Source: an uncultured beta proteobacterium (GTDB lineage Bacteria > Pseudomonadota > Gammaproteobacteria > Burkholderiales > Burkholderiaceae_C). From it: 49,961 bases of DNA. The stretch is from positions 1-49,961 of the forward strand of contig CAIJPE010000361.1 in the NCBI GenBank assembly GCA_903822435.1, written 5' to 3'. Of the stretch, positions 37,244 through 45,503 are shown one piece after another (within the stretch, counting starts at the first letter, position 1; each line of letters opens with the position of its first letter). The notes below the pieces were generated by a model. The model saw nothing but the letters and a program-made list of their open reading frames with translations, was not told the origin of the DNA and ran no database searches. Made by a program: the position numbers and the translations under genes.

Positions 37244-37897
37244 TCAGGTGTAGGACAGCACGAGCCCATGCGCCAGCTTGGCCCAGCCGTCGGCCAGGAC
37301 GAACAGCAGCAGCTTGAATGGCAGGGCCACCGTTCCGGGCGTGAGCATCTGCATGCCCATGGACAAGAGGATGTTGGACACCACGAGATCGATCACCAGG
37401 AACGGCAGGAACACCAGGAAGCCGATCTGGAAGGCGCCGCTGAGTTCGCCCACGGTGAAGGCGGGCAGCACGATGATGAAATCGCGTTCGGTGAGTTGCG
37501 CGGCCTGCGCGGGCGCCAGCGACTGCTGCGCGGTGCGCAGGAAGAAGGCCCTCTCGCGCGCGGCCGAATGCCGAAGCAGGAACTCCCGCAAAGGCTCCTT
37601 GGCGCCGTCGGCGGCGGCCCACATCGCGGTGGGCCCGGAAGCTGGAGCACCGGCGCGCGCCAGGCGGTCGCTCACCTGTACGCCCACCGGGTGCATCACG
37701 TACAGGGTCAGCACCATCGCCAGGCCATTGAGGACGACGTTGGGGGGCACCTGCTGCAGCCCGAGGGCATTTCGCAGCAGACTGAGCACCACCACGATCT
37801 TCGTGAAGGACGTGAGCATGACCGCGGCAAAGGGCGCCAACGCCAGCACCACGATGGTCAGCAGCGCGGAAGACGGGTTGAAGGCGGTGAGGTCCAT
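37244..37897 (-). CDS. sctR: type III secretion export apparatus protein SctR
   Basis: A 217-residue membrane protein of the SctR/FliP family, the core of the export gate. Diagnostic segments are LAPFAAVMLTSFTKIVVVLSLLRNALGLQQVPPNVVLNGLAMVLTLYVM at the N-terminus and, at the C-terminus, ELSGAFQIGFLVFLPFLVIDLVVSNILLSMGMQML with the conserved GFxxFLPFLVIDLVVxxILMxMGM pattern. The ATG at 37897 (MDLTAFNPS) is 7 bases after the sctQ stop codon and was preferred to an in-frame ATG 14 codons upstream that lies within sctQ. Confidence 0.95.
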   Translation of the reverse strand: MDLTAFNPSSALLTIVVLALAPFAAVMLTSFTKIVVVLSLLRNALGLQQVPPNVVLNGLAMVLTLYVMHPVGVQVSDRLARAGAPASGPTAMWAAADGAKEPLREFLLRHSAARERAFFLRTAQQSLAPAQAAQLTERDFIIVLPAFTVGELSGAFQIGFLVFLPFLVIDLVVSNILLSMGMQMLTPGTVALPFKLLLFVLADGWAKLAHGLVLSYT

Positions 37898-37904
37898 GGC
37901 GACT

Positions 37905-38669
37905 TCAGCATAGGGAACGTGCAGACAGCGCCGCGCCATCCCAGGCTGGGCAGACCGAACCCTCAGCCCACACGGGTGGCGCGCCCGGGCCGCAAAGCCG
38001 GGCCCTGCAAGACGGCAAAGGTACGCTGCCCCCCTGCCAGCCCAGGGCGACAGGCAGCGGGACGGTCACGCACTCGGCAAGCACCACGCGCCAGGCTTCG
38101 GGAGCCGCGTTCGCCGCGGCCTGGCGAGCGGCCTGGAAGCCTTTCAAGACCCCATCGGCCAGCACGCATTCGGCGGTCAACGCCAGGCCTTGATGGGCGT
38201 CGGCCAGCTTCACGTGCCAGTGCGATCCGAATGACCCCGGGAGCAGCACCACGCCTGTTCGAACCCGTTCGCGGCTGCCGGGCGCGCTTGTGAAATGCGC
38301 CAACTCCACCTCGCACCACAGTGCGGTCCAGGGGCTGCCCAGGAGCACCCGCGGGGGCGCGGCCGATCGCAGGATCAAACCCCAGGGCAGGTGCACGGCA
38401 ACCCCCGGCGGGGCCAGGCTTTCGGCCAACAGCGTGCCCGCCGCGCCGGCGCTGGCGGGCAGGCCTGCCGCCAGGGGCTCGGGATCCAGCGGCAGGGCCA
38501 GCCAGTCTTCCAGTGCGCGAATCAGCGGCTCGCACGACGCCAGCCGCAACGCCATGTCGACGGCATCGGCGGCCGAGCCAGGCATGCTGAAGCGCAGGGG
38601 CCCATGCGGGGTGTGGGCCTGGAAGGCCAGCCCTGCAGCCGGTACCGCAACAGTCGGGACGGCCTTCAC
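37905..38669 (-). CDS. sctQ: type III secretion C-ring protein SctQ, C-terminal SPOA domain truncated or frameshifted
   Basis: A 254-residue protein identified mainly by position (between the P-side genes and sctRST) and weak SctQ character: an N-terminal domain, then an SPOA1-like part (RERVRTGVVLLPGSF), and the opening of a second SPOA domain (AECVTVPLPVALGWQGG, residues 199-214). Right there is a run of six G (38029-38034). After it the in-frame sequence is Cys/Trp/Pro-rich and unlike SPOA; one extra G would yield QRTFAVLQGPALRPG, closer to SPOA, but that frame stops at 37963. A complete SPOA2 (about 70 residues) is not found in any frame. The GTG at 38669 overlaps the response regulator stop as GTGA. 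Could be a degraded gene, a slippage site, a sequencing error or a genuine short form. Confidence 0.6.
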   Translation of the reverse strand: MKAVPTVAVPAAGLAFQAHTPHGPLRFSMPGSAADAVDMALRLASCEPLIRALEDWLALPLDPEPLAAGLPASAGAAGTLLAESLAPPGVAVHLPWGLILRSAAPPRVLLGSPWTALWCEVELAHFTSAPGSRERVRTGVVLLPGSFGSHWHVKLADAHQGLALTAECVLADGVLKGFQAARQAAANAAPEAWRVVLAECVTVPLPVALGWQGGSVPLPSCRARLCGPGAPPVWAEGSVCPAWDGAALSARSLC

Positions 38670-39334
38670 GACACACACCCGCTGACCGTCATCTTCACCA
38701 AGTGCGTGAGCGAACGGGCACCGAGCTTGCGCATCAGGTTGGCGCGGTGCAGTTCGACCGTCTTGATGCTGATGCCCAACAGGTCAGAGATGCTCTTGTT
38801 CAGCCGGTCCTGGATCACCCAGTGGTGCACTTCGCGCTCGCGCGGCGTCAGGCGCGCCAGCCGTTGCAGCCAGGCCTGCCGATGGGGGTCGGAGGGCCCG
38901 CAAGGGGCTGCATCGCAAGTCGACGGTGGCCTGGGCACTGCCGAAACCGCCGCAACCGCCACGGCACCGAAGGCCCTGTCCAGCGCCTCCTCCAGCGCCT
39001 GCTCGGCAAAGGGCTTTTCCAGGTAGCTCACCGCGCCCCGCTGCAGCGCCAGGACCGCCTGCGCGACCTCGGCCTGGCCTGACATGTAAATGACGGGGAT
39101 GTCCACCCCCTGCTCTTGCAGCCGGGCGTGCAAGTCAGCGCCGGACAGCCCGGGCATGTGCACGTCCAGGAGCAAGCATGCCGTGACCTCGGGCGGATGT
39201 CGGCACAGCGCAGCCAGTGCGCGCTCGGGGTCGCCGAAGTCGCGCACGGCATAGCCGGCGCCGGACAGCCAAAAGTGCGCCGAAGCGCGGAAGGCCGGGT
39301 TGTCATCGACGACGTAGACGTGGCGGTGGGTCAT
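38666..39334 (-). CDS. FixJ/NarL-type response regulator embedded in the T3SS operon
   Basis: A 222-residue two-component response regulator. The receiver domain has the acidic pair D10-D11 (VYVVDDNP), phospho-acceptor D57 (LLLDVHMPGLSG), S85 in place of the usual threonine or serine switch, and K107 (YLEKPF). After a Pro-rich linker, the LuxR-type HTH starts with LTPREREV (162-169) and includes KSISDLLGISIKTVELHRANLMRKLGA. The arrangement matches FixJ family regulators. The ATG overlaps the histidine kinase stop as ATGA and the stop overlaps sctQ as GTGA, so it is translated with the secretion genes. It likely controls transcription of this or a linked operon. Confidence 0.92.
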   Translation of the reverse strand: MTHRHVYVVDDNPAFRASAHFWLSGAGYAVRDFGDPERALAALCRHPPEVTACLLLDVHMPGLSGADLHARLQEQGVDIPVIYMSGQAEVAQAVLALQRGAVSYLEKPFAEQALEEALDRAFGAVAVAAVSAVPRPPSTCDAAPCGPSDPHRQAWLQRLARLTPREREVHHWVIQDRLNKSISDLLGISIKTVELHRANLMRKLGARSLTHLVKMTVSGCVS

Positions 39335-40503
39335 GTCAGGCAGGCAGAAGCCAGCGGGAAAGCCGGGCCGTGCGACTGCGCGTGGCGCAGGGGCAGGGCC
39401 ACGTGGAAGGTGGTGCCGGGCCCGGGTTCGGGGCCGGTGGCATTGGGCGTGCACCACAGCCGCCCTCGGTGCGCGGCGACGATGGCGCGGCAGATGCCCA
39501 GGCCCAGGCCGCCGGGTTTGGTGGAATGGCCGGGTGTGGGGACTGCAGGGTCGGCACCGGGCGGCCATCCACAACCGCGATCGCGCAGGCTCACCGTCCA
39601 CTCGTTTGCCGAGGCCGGCCCGGCCAACTGCACGTCCAGGCAACGGCCAGCCCGCGGCAAGCCCTTCATCGATTCGATCGCATTGCGCGCCAGGTTGACG
39701 AAGACCTGCTGCAGCATCAACGCATCTCCGAGTACGGCGGCGGGTGCCGGAGCGGATGTGCCCTGCCATGGACCGAGCCACCGCACCTGCACTGCGCTGC
39801 GTGCAAGCTCATCGGACAAGAGACCCAGCGCCCGCTGCACCGGCAGGGTCGGATCGAGCGCGGCCAGGACGGGTGGCACGGCAAGGGGCCGACGGTGCCT
39901 TGCGGCCAAGCGGGCCGCGTAGCGCGCCTGCTCCAGAGCGAGCCCGACGGCACCCGCCAGCGCCTCGGCCTGCGCGGCATCCAGCGGCCCGGCGGCCACC
40001 GCGGCCAGCCGCGACCGCAGGCCGTGCAGCACGTTGACCACCGCACCCAGCGGCTGGTTGATCTCATGCGCCAGGGTGGCTGCCAACTGGGACACCGACA
40101 GCGCACTGGTCGCCTGCACGAGCCTGTCGCAACGCTGCGCAGCCTGAGCTTGCAGCAGCTCATCGCCCTGCCCTGGCAGGCTTGCATCCGCCAGGCCGAC
40201 CGCCACCAGCCCCGGCGCCACGCGGACGGCACGCACGCCACCCACGGGTGTTGCAGCCAGGGCCGTGGACAGCCCGTCGATCGCATGACGGGCGCCCGGC
40301 ACACGGGCCAGCAGCACGGCCAGCGGGTCGCCAGGCTCGAGCCCTGCTTCGGTGATGAAGCGGGCGCTGCACCAGCGAACGAGCTGGTGCGTGAGGTCGA
40401 GCAAGGCCACCGCCGGCTCGAAGGCCTGCAGCGCCAGCAAGGCGTCGGCTGCGGACGTGGCGCCTTCGCTGCGGCAAGACGCTTTGGACGCTGGTCGATT
40501 CAT
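39331..40503 (-). CDS. soluble sensor histidine kinase embedded in the T3SS operon
   Basis: A 390-residue histidine kinase with no transmembrane segment or signal peptide. Residues about 25-110 resemble a degenerate PAS-type input domain (AFEPAVALLDLTHQLVRW...). The HisKA phospho-acceptor is H146 in LAHEINQPLGAVVN, typical of FixL-like kinases. The HATPase domain has the N box VFVNLARNAIESM (N274), the G1 region (DRGCGWPPG), G2 GGLGLGICRAIV and a final GTTFHVALPL. It overlaps the sctP-like gene upstream and the response regulator gene downstream by ATGA each, forming a cognate pair inside the secretion operon. The signal would be cytoplasmic. Confidence 0.9.
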   Translation of the reverse strand: MNRPASKASCRSEGATSAADALLALQAFEPAVALLDLTHQLVRWCSARFITEAGLEPGDPLAVLLARVPGARHAIDGLSTALAATPVGGVRAVRVAPGLVAVGLADASLPGQGDELLQAQAAQRCDRLVQATSALSVSQLAATLAHEINQPLGAVVNVLHGLRSRLAAVAAGPLDAAQAEALAGAVGLALEQARYAARLAARHRRPLAVPPVLAALDPTLPVQRALGLLSDELARSAVQVRWLGPWQGTSAPAPAAVLGDALMLQQVFVNLARNAIESMKGLPRAGRCLDVQLAGPASANEWTVSLRDRGCGWPPGADPAVPTPGHSTKPGGLGLGICRAIVAAHRGRLWCTPNATGPEPGPGTTFHVALPLRHAQSHGPAFPLASACLT

Positions 40504-41045
40504 GGCAAGTCCTCCACCGGCCCATCGTCCACGCTGGCGCCAAGGTGGCCCAGCCGCCGGCGCACGTCGTCCAGCTGATGGCGGGGGATCGGAAGCGTGC
40601 TGGAAAGGCTCACCCGCAGGGCCGTCACCCCTGAGCGCTGGATCTGCAGGCCCACCAACGGCAGCCCGCTTTCGGTCAAGCGCACGGTCCATCGCACGGA
40701 CCAGCAGCTCTCGGCGCAAGCGGCGGGTGCGTGGGCATCGGGGTGCCGCAGCCCGGGCATGGCGCTCCTGGGCAGTGAAGGTGAATCAGGAGGCGCCGCC
40801 GCTGTGCGGGCAAAGGCTTGCCAGGCCGGCGCAAGGCCTTCAGCCAGCGGCAGCGACGGCAGGGCCGGAATGCCCACGGGTGCCTCGGCATCGCCTTCGG
40901 CGCATCGCGACCGCTGGGCGCCGCAGCTCGCGAGAGCCAGGGCTCGCGCAAAACCATCCAGCTCGAGGCGCCAACACGGCGCCGCACCGCGCAGATCGTG
41001 CGGGCCGGAACCGGCGCGGACCCGGCTGCTGTCGGTCACCTTCAC
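40500..41045 (-). CDS. sctP: SctP-like (needle-length/substrate-switch) protein
   Basis: A 181-residue protein assigned by position between sctO and the downstream sct genes and by general form. The N-terminal two thirds are Pro/Ala-rich and poorly conserved, as in SctP/HrpP. The C-terminal segment (WTVRLTESGLPLVGLQIQRSGVTALRVSLSSTLPIPRHQLDDVRRRLGHLG) has the strand-helix pattern of the substrate-specificity switch domain. It is shorter than YscP and lacks an obvious ruler repeat. A GTG at 41045 overlaps the sctO stop as GTGA and is chosen as start; its stop overlaps the histidine kinase gene as ATGA. Sequence similarity alone would not prove the call. Confidence 0.6.
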   Translation of the reverse strand: MKVTDSSRVRAGSGPHDLRGAAPCWRLELDGFARALALASCGAQRSRCAEGDAEAPVGIPALPSLPLAEGLAPAWQAFARTAAAPPDSPSLPRSAMPGLRHPDAHAPAACAESCWSVRWTVRLTESGLPLVGLQIQRSGVTALRVSLSSTLPIPRHQLDDVRRRLGHLGASVDDGPVEDLP

Positions 41046-41557
41046 CACCGCCGGCCCCCGATGTCGTCGGCCCCATCCGGCCAGGCGTGCAGGCGTGCCT
41101 CTGCAGCCTCGGCTTCCCGGCTATCGGCGTCCTGTGCACCGTATCGCCGCTGCCAATCGGCCAGCCAACGCCGTGCAGCCTGCTGCTGGCGCAGCGCCTG
41201 CAGGCACTGCGCGCGGGCCTGGAGCAGCGCCTGTTCGGCCCGCAGGCGTTGCCGATCCAGGCCAAGCGCTGCGTCGTCGGCCCGCTCCAGGCGGTCGACC
41301 AACAGCTTGTCGTGCGCCAATGCCAGGGCCAGGCCCGCGGGGCCGATGCCGGCGTCCGGACCGGTGCACCAGGCCTGAACCGCCTGTCGCTGGGCCCGCA
41401 GCCGGCCCAGCTCCACCTGCTGGTGTTGGCAGGCGAGCACGGCCTGATCGCGCTCCTGCCGTCTCGACTCCAGCTTGGCATGCAGGGCCCGTAGCCGCAG
41501 TTCGCGCAGCTGGAGCCAGGCCTGCAGTTGGCGCAACGAAGGGGGCCTGCTGTTCAC
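41042..41557 (-). CDS. sctO: type III secretion stalk protein SctO
   Basis: A 171-residue, highly charged, almost wholly helical protein with the size and coiled-coil heptads of SctO/YscO (FliJ-like), which contacts the ATPase and the export gate. Examples are LQLRELRLRALHAKLESRRQERDQAVLACQHQQVELGRL and LDRQRLRAEQALLQARAQCLQALRQQQAARR. The GTG at 41557 overlaps the sctN stop as GTGA, the same junction type as its downstream neighbour. The family is divergent, so position immediately after sctN is the main support. Confidence 0.8.
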   Translation of the reverse strand: MNSRPPSLRQLQAWLQLRELRLRALHAKLESRRQERDQAVLACQHQQVELGRLRAQRQAVQAWCTGPDAGIGPAGLALALAHDKLLVDRLERADDAALGLDRQRLRAEQALLQARAQCLQALRQQQAARRWLADWQRRYGAQDADSREAEAAEARLHAWPDGADDIGGRRW

Positions 41558-42906
41558 TGCACGGCCTCCCGCAGTCCTTGCAGGGCGCGGTCGAAGGGCT
41601 CGACATGGTCCGCGCCCTGGCGCAGCCATCGCTCGATGCGTGGCCACCGGGCCAGGGCCTCGTCGGCCAGCGCATCGTGGCCCGGCCGGTACTCGCCTGC
41701 CTGCAGCAGGAAGAGAATCTCGGCGTGCCGGGCCGACAGCGTCCGCAGCCGGGCGGCCCAGGCCCGGTGTTCCGGGCCGGCCACGCGCAGCGCCACGCGG
41801 CTGCTGCTGGCCTGCACGTCGATCGCCGGGTGATGTCCGGAGCCGGCCAACGCACGGCTGAGCACGATGTGGCCGTCCAGGATCGACCGCACCTCTTCGG
41901 CCACGGGGTCGCTGCCGTCCTCGTCTTCGGCCAGCACCGTGTAGAAGGCCGTGATCGACCCGGCCTCGTCGCAACCCGCTCGCTCGAACAGGCGCGGCAG
42001 CTCTGCGAAGACGCTGGGTGGGTAGCCCCGGCGCACGGGCGGTTCGCCCACGGCCAATCCGATCTCACGCAGCGCGCGGGCCCAGCGGGACACCGAGTCC
42101 ATGAGCAAGAGGACGTGCAGGCCTTGTGCCCTGAAACCTTCGGCCAGCGCCGTGGCCGCCCGGGCGGCTCGCACGCGCTCCAGCGCCGGGCGATCCGAGG
42201 TGGCCACCACCAGGACCGCATGCGCCAACCCCGCCGGCCCGAGCACGTCGTCGATGAATTCACGCACCTCGAGGCCCCGCTCGCCGATCAACCCGATGAC
42301 CACCACGTCGCTGCGGGTGCCACGCGCCAGCATGCCCATCAGGGTGGACTTGCCGGCGCCCGCCGGAGCCAGGATGCCCATGCGCTGGCCGACCCCCACC
42401 GTGAGCAGGCCATCGATCGCCCTCACGCCCGTGGGGAAAGGCCGGCACAGGGGCCGGCGCCCCAGCGCCGGCGGAGCGGCCGCGTTCAGAGGGCGCGGCA
42501 GGAGCCCGGCCGGCAGTGGCCGTCCATCCAGGGGCTGCCCGTGCGCGTCCAGCACGCGGCCCAGCAGGCCGGGCCCGAAAGGCACCTCGGGACGTTCACC
42601 CACGACCTGCACGCACGCATCAGCCGACAGGCCGTCCAAGGGCCCCAGGGGCACCAGCAGCGCGTCGCCTTCGGCCAGGCCCACCACCTCGGCCAGCAAC
42701 CGATGGCCGCCGTCGTCGCCCAGGCAGCACTGCTGACCGATCCGCGCCGACAGTCCGCTGACCCGCAGCATCGTGCCGAAAGCCCGCACCACGCGGCCCC
42801 GCTCGTCCACGCTGCGCGTGGCCGCGATCACCTGGCGCAGTCCAGCGGCGATGGCCGACGCCGTGAGCGCCACCTGCGTGGCATCGGGTGGGCGAGGCGT
42901 GTTCAT
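41554..42906 (-). CDS. sctN: type III secretion ATPase SctN
   Basis: A 450-residue F1-type ATPase that unfolds substrates and releases chaperones at the secretion base. Walker A is PAGAGKST (181-188, K186), and Walker B is LLLMD (266-270) in LLLMDSVSRWARALREIGLAVGEPPVRRGYPPSVF, a segment diagnostic of SctN/FliI. GLIGERGLEVREFIDD (206-220) contains the catalytic glutamate region. The N-terminal beta-barrel (about 25-95) and C-terminal helical domain are both present and the length is normal. The ATG at 42906 overlaps the sctL stop as ATGA. Confidence 0.96.
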   Translation of the reverse strand: MNTPRPPDATQVALTASAIAAGLRQVIAATRSVDERGRVVRAFGTMLRVSGLSARIGQQCCLGDDGGHRLLAEVVGLAEGDALLVPLGPLDGLSADACVQVVGERPEVPFGPGLLGRVLDAHGQPLDGRPLPAGLLPRPLNAAAPPALGRRPLCRPFPTGVRAIDGLLTVGVGQRMGILAPAGAGKSTLMGMLARGTRSDVVVIGLIGERGLEVREFIDDVLGPAGLAHAVLVVATSDRPALERVRAARAATALAEGFRAQGLHVLLLMDSVSRWARALREIGLAVGEPPVRRGYPPSVFAELPRLFERAGCDEAGSITAFYTVLAEDEDGSDPVAEEVRSILDGHIVLSRALAGSGHHPAIDVQASSSRVALRVAGPEHRAWAARLRTLSARHAEILFLLQAGEYRPGHDALADEALARWPRIERWLRQGADHVEPFDRALQGLREAVQ

Positions 42907-43517
42907 GACGCGAACCTCGAAGCGATTCGGTCGAGCTGCGATTGCAGCCCTGCAACACACTCGCCGAGGGCGGTCTGCACGACGCCATCCAGCAACCCCA
43001 GGGAGGCATCGGCTTGCACCGCCAGCGCAGTCGCATGGGCCGGATCGGGCGCCTGCGCCAACACCGCGCCCACGGCCGCGGCCACCTCGGGGTGCACGCG
43101 CACGATGACCCGGGTCGGCGGCAGCCGCGTGGCCAAGGCCTGGCGCACGAGTGCGGCCACCACGTCGGCCGGAGCGAGCTCGGTGGCGATCTGTCCCACG
43201 ATCTGGCAAGCCAGCATGCCAGCCGCCCGGCGCAAGGCTTCGGCCTGCACGGCCGACTCGGCGGCGGCCTGCTGCCACGCCTGCAGCCACCTCGGCGCGA
43301 GCTGGCCCACGGCTTCCTGCCGCCCGGCGGCATAGCCTTCGGCCCGGGCACGGGCGTTGTCGGCTTCCTGCCGGGCCTGCTGCGATTCGAGCAGCACCTG
43401 CAGGCGCTCCAACAAGGCGACTGCGCTGTCGCAGGCAGTGGCTTCTTCGGCGCTCAACAGCCAGCGCGTGGTGCCCAGCGCCGTATCGGGCCCGCGATGC
43501 AAAGCCAGGAAGGTCAT
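42903..43517 (-). CDS. sctL: type III secretion ATPase stator SctL
   Basis: A 204-residue protein of the SctL/FliH family, which links the ATPase to the cytoplasmic ring. Residues about 35-90 are an Ala/Gln/Glu-rich coiled coil (LLESQQARQEADNARARAEGYAAGRQEAVGQ), followed by the C-terminal globular domain with VIVRVHPEVAAAVGAVL and GLLDGVVQTALGECVAGLQSQLDRI, matching the FliH/SctL end. It is coupled to sctK upstream and sctN downstream by ATGA overlaps. Confidence 0.88.
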   Translation of the reverse strand: MTFLALHRGPDTALGTTRWLLSAEEATACDSAVALLERLQVLLESQQARQEADNARARAEGYAAGRQEAVGQLAPRWLQAWQQAAAESAVQAEALRRAAGMLACQIVGQIATELAPADVVAALVRQALATRLPPTRVIVRVHPEVAAAVGAVLAQAPDPAHATALAVQADASLGLLDGVVQTALGECVAGLQSQLDRIASRFAS

Positions 43518-44044
43518 GGCCGGGCCTCCGGCCGGGCGCCCACAGGTGCCGTGAGGAAGACGGCCGCCTGGGCCACGATGGCGGCCGCGGTGCCAGCGGG
43601 CCAGGTGCCGGGCGTCACGGGCGACAGACCGGGCCACAGGGCCAGCTGCACGCCTGCCCGCAACCGCCCCGACGCGATGCTGGCCAGGAGGCAGGCACGC
43701 CCTTCGTCGCGAAGCCAGGCGGGCCACGAGGCCGGCAGCGCGGGCACCTCGGCTGCGGGGTCATCGGCCAGCAGGGCTGCGAAGGCGGGCGCACCCAGGT
43801 CAACGCACAGGGCTTCGAGGGTGCGGCCGTCGATGCAACGGCGCAGCCGATCGGCATGCAGCCAGGCCCCCGCGTGGAGGGCCCAGGCATCCAGCCGGGC
43901 CGCATCGGCGCAGACCCAGGCGGGCAGCGCAGCCAGATCGTGCCACTCGACCGCCTTCCTGAACGCCTGGCCAGCCAGCCAACGGGCTGCAGCAGTGCGG
44001 TGCGCCCGCCGCGATGCGCAGTCGGTCAAGTGCTCAGCGTTCAT
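43514..44044 (-). CDS. sctK: type III secretion sorting-platform protein SctK
   Basis: A 176-residue Ala/Leu/Trp-rich cytoplasmic protein placed between sctJ and sctL, exactly where SctK (YscK/HrpB4) is found. It shows the weak family pattern with a central LDAWALHAGAWLHADRLRRCIDGRTLEALCVDLGAPAFAALL. The family is so divergent that the call rests on synteny, size and character. It overlaps sctJ by 11 bases and sctL by 4 bases. Confidence 0.7.
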   Translation of the reverse strand: MNAEHLTDCASRRAHRTAAARWLAGQAFRKAVEWHDLAALPAWVCADAARLDAWALHAGAWLHADRLRRCIDGRTLEALCVDLGAPAFAALLADDPAAEVPALPASWPAWLRDEGRACLLASIASGRLRAGVQLALWPGLSPVTPGTWPAGTAAAIVAQAAVFLTAPVGARPEARP

Positions 44045-44777
44045 CTCGTTGCCCTGCCTTGCGGGTGGCCCAGCGTCGCCAAAGGCCGGGCCTCAGCCCC
44101 GCCAGCAGCAGGCCGCCGCCCAGCGCCGCGCCGGCACCTGCCAACGCCGCCGGCGTGGCTGCGCCTCGTCGCGCGATGCCCGCAGAAGGCAGGGCAGCAC
44201 CCTCTTCCGCCGGGAACAAGACCACCGTCACGTTCTCGTAAGCCAGCCCTTCGATCGAGTTCACGACCAGGGCCTTGATCGGCCCGGTCTGCGCCGAAAG
44301 ATCGACCCCCGCACGGTGCTTGACGAAGACCGAGGCCGCGGCCGCGGCGGGCCGGTCGGCCAGACGGTCCTTCTCGGGCATGGACACATGCACCCGAGCC
44401 AGCACCACGCCGTCGATGCTGGACAGCGTGTTGGCGATCTCCTGCGACAGTGCATGCGTCAGCCGGGCCCGCTCTTCCAGCGGCGACGACATGAAGCCCT
44501 CCTTCTTGAAGACCTGCCCGAGGCTGTCGAAGCCGCCGCGGGGCAGGCCCTGCGCCCGCAGGATGTCCACGGCCCGCGGGAAGGCATCGGCCGGCACGGT
44601 CACTGCAAAGGTGCCACCTTCTCGGGCCACCTTCTCGGCGGCCAGGCTGGCCGAGCGGAGGGCCGCGACCATCTCGTTGGCCTGCGGCTCGGTCAGCTGG
44701 GCGTACAGGTCCTGCTCAGCGCAGGCCGCCAGCACGCATGGCAACCACAGCACGGCGATGGCGCGCGCCGGCCTCAT
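44034..44777 (-). CDS. sctJ: type III secretion inner MS-ring lipoprotein SctJ
   Basis: A 247-residue lipoprotein with lipobox LAAC (PCVLAACAEQDLY), then the SctJ/FliF ring-building domains: LTEPQANEMVAALRSASLAAEKVAREGGTFAVTV, the GLPRGGFDSLGQVFKKEGFMSSPLEERARL motif that identifies the family, and VVLARVHVSMPEKD. A C-terminal transmembrane segment (about 205-225, AALAGAGAALGGGLLLAGL) is followed by basic residues. The ATG overlaps the sctI stop as ATGA. Confidence 0.95.
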   Translation of the reverse strand: MRPARAIAVLWLPCVLAACAEQDLYAQLTEPQANEMVAALRSASLAAEKVAREGGTFAVTVPADAFPRAVDILRAQGLPRGGFDSLGQVFKKEGFMSSPLEERARLTHALSQEIANTLSSIDGVVLARVHVSMPEKDRLADRPAAAAASVFVKHRAGVDLSAQTGPIKALVVNSIEGLAYENVTVVLFPAEEGAALPSAGIARRGAATPAALAGAGAALGGGLLLAGLRPGLWRRWATRKAGQRDER

Positions 44778-45178
44778 GCCTGTTGCCGCAAGAGCTGCTG
44801 CACGCCGTCGGCCGAGCGGTGAGCGACGCTGGCCGTCAATTGGCAGTGGAACATGAAGGCATGGCAGCGCACGGTCAGCATCGCCATCTCACCGGGCGTG
44901 AGGGAGCGGCCGGGTTCGGCGGCGGCAGCCATCTGCGCCGACAGGCTGGCCGATTCGGTGTCGATCCGGCCGAACGGCTTGAGGACCTGTGCCAGCACCG
45001 GACGGGCCGGGCCGCCGACCAGCCGGCCACCGGCCGCTGCGCCCAAGGCCCTCTCGAACGCCGCGATGGACGCACCGGGATCGCTGCCCGCACCGCCCGG
45101 CTGCGGCGCTACCGGCGAGGGCAAGGTGGTTGCACAGCCACCGCCCACCGGCCCGCAAAGGATAGAGCCAGGGGTCAT
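44774..45178 (-). CDS. sctI: type III secretion inner rod protein SctI
   Basis: A 134-residue protein. The N-terminal half is Gly/Pro-rich and unstructured; the C-terminal segment (MAMLTVRCHAFMFHCQLTASVAHRSADGVQQLLRQQ) fits the SctI/YscI inner-rod helix that ends in a short LLRQQ-like tail. Position between sctF-like and sctJ is the standard one. Its ATG overlaps the upstream stop as ATGA, and its stop overlaps sctJ as ATGA. Confidence 0.8.
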   Translation of the reverse strand: MTPGSILCGPVGGGCATTLPSPVAPQPGGAGSDPGASIAAFERALGAAAGGRLVGGPARPVLAQVLKPFGRIDTESASLSAQMAAAAEPGRSLTPGEMAMLTVRCHAFMFHCQLTASVAHRSADGVQQLLRQQA

Positions 45179-45471
45179 GACTTCTGGGCCAGCGTGCGCA
45201 GGGCTTCGCCGACCGTGGACAGGCCGGTGTGCGAGCTGGTGGACAGGAAGCCCATGCGCAGCGACTGGGCGCTGAGCTCGGTGATGGTGGCAGGACGGTC
45301 GTCTCCGGCCGAGATCTGCGCTGAGAGGCTCTCGAGCTGCTGCGCCTGCCGGTCCAGGGTATCGCCCCAGGCCTGGGCCATCGCCTCGAACCAGCTGCCG
45401 CCGGCGGTACGGGTGCTGCCTGCGGGGGCGATGCCCAGGCTGGTGAGTGCGGGGGTGGTCAAGGGGTTCAT
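45175..45471 (-). CDS. small T3SS protein, sctF (needle)-like by position
   Basis: A 98-residue small helical protein between sctD and sctI, the usual location of the needle gene. Its size is slightly larger than typical needle subunits (about 80-90). The C-terminus SLRMGFLSTSSHTGLSTVGE..RTLAQKS is amphipathic and similar to that of the candidate secreted protein at 35272-36018, which raises the alternative that both belong to a common secreted family. GGAG lies 7 bases upstream of the ATG. It starts 32 bases after the sctD stop and is ATGA-coupled to sctI. Confidence 0.6.
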   Translation of the reverse strand: MNPLTTPALTSLGIAPAGSTRTAGGSWFEAMAQAWGDTLDRQAQQLESLSAQISAGDDRPATITELSAQSLRMGFLSTSSHTGLSTVGEALRTLAQKS

Positions 45472-45503
45472 CGGGGTTCTCCAGGGTGGGTTGCAAGGGG
45501 GCT

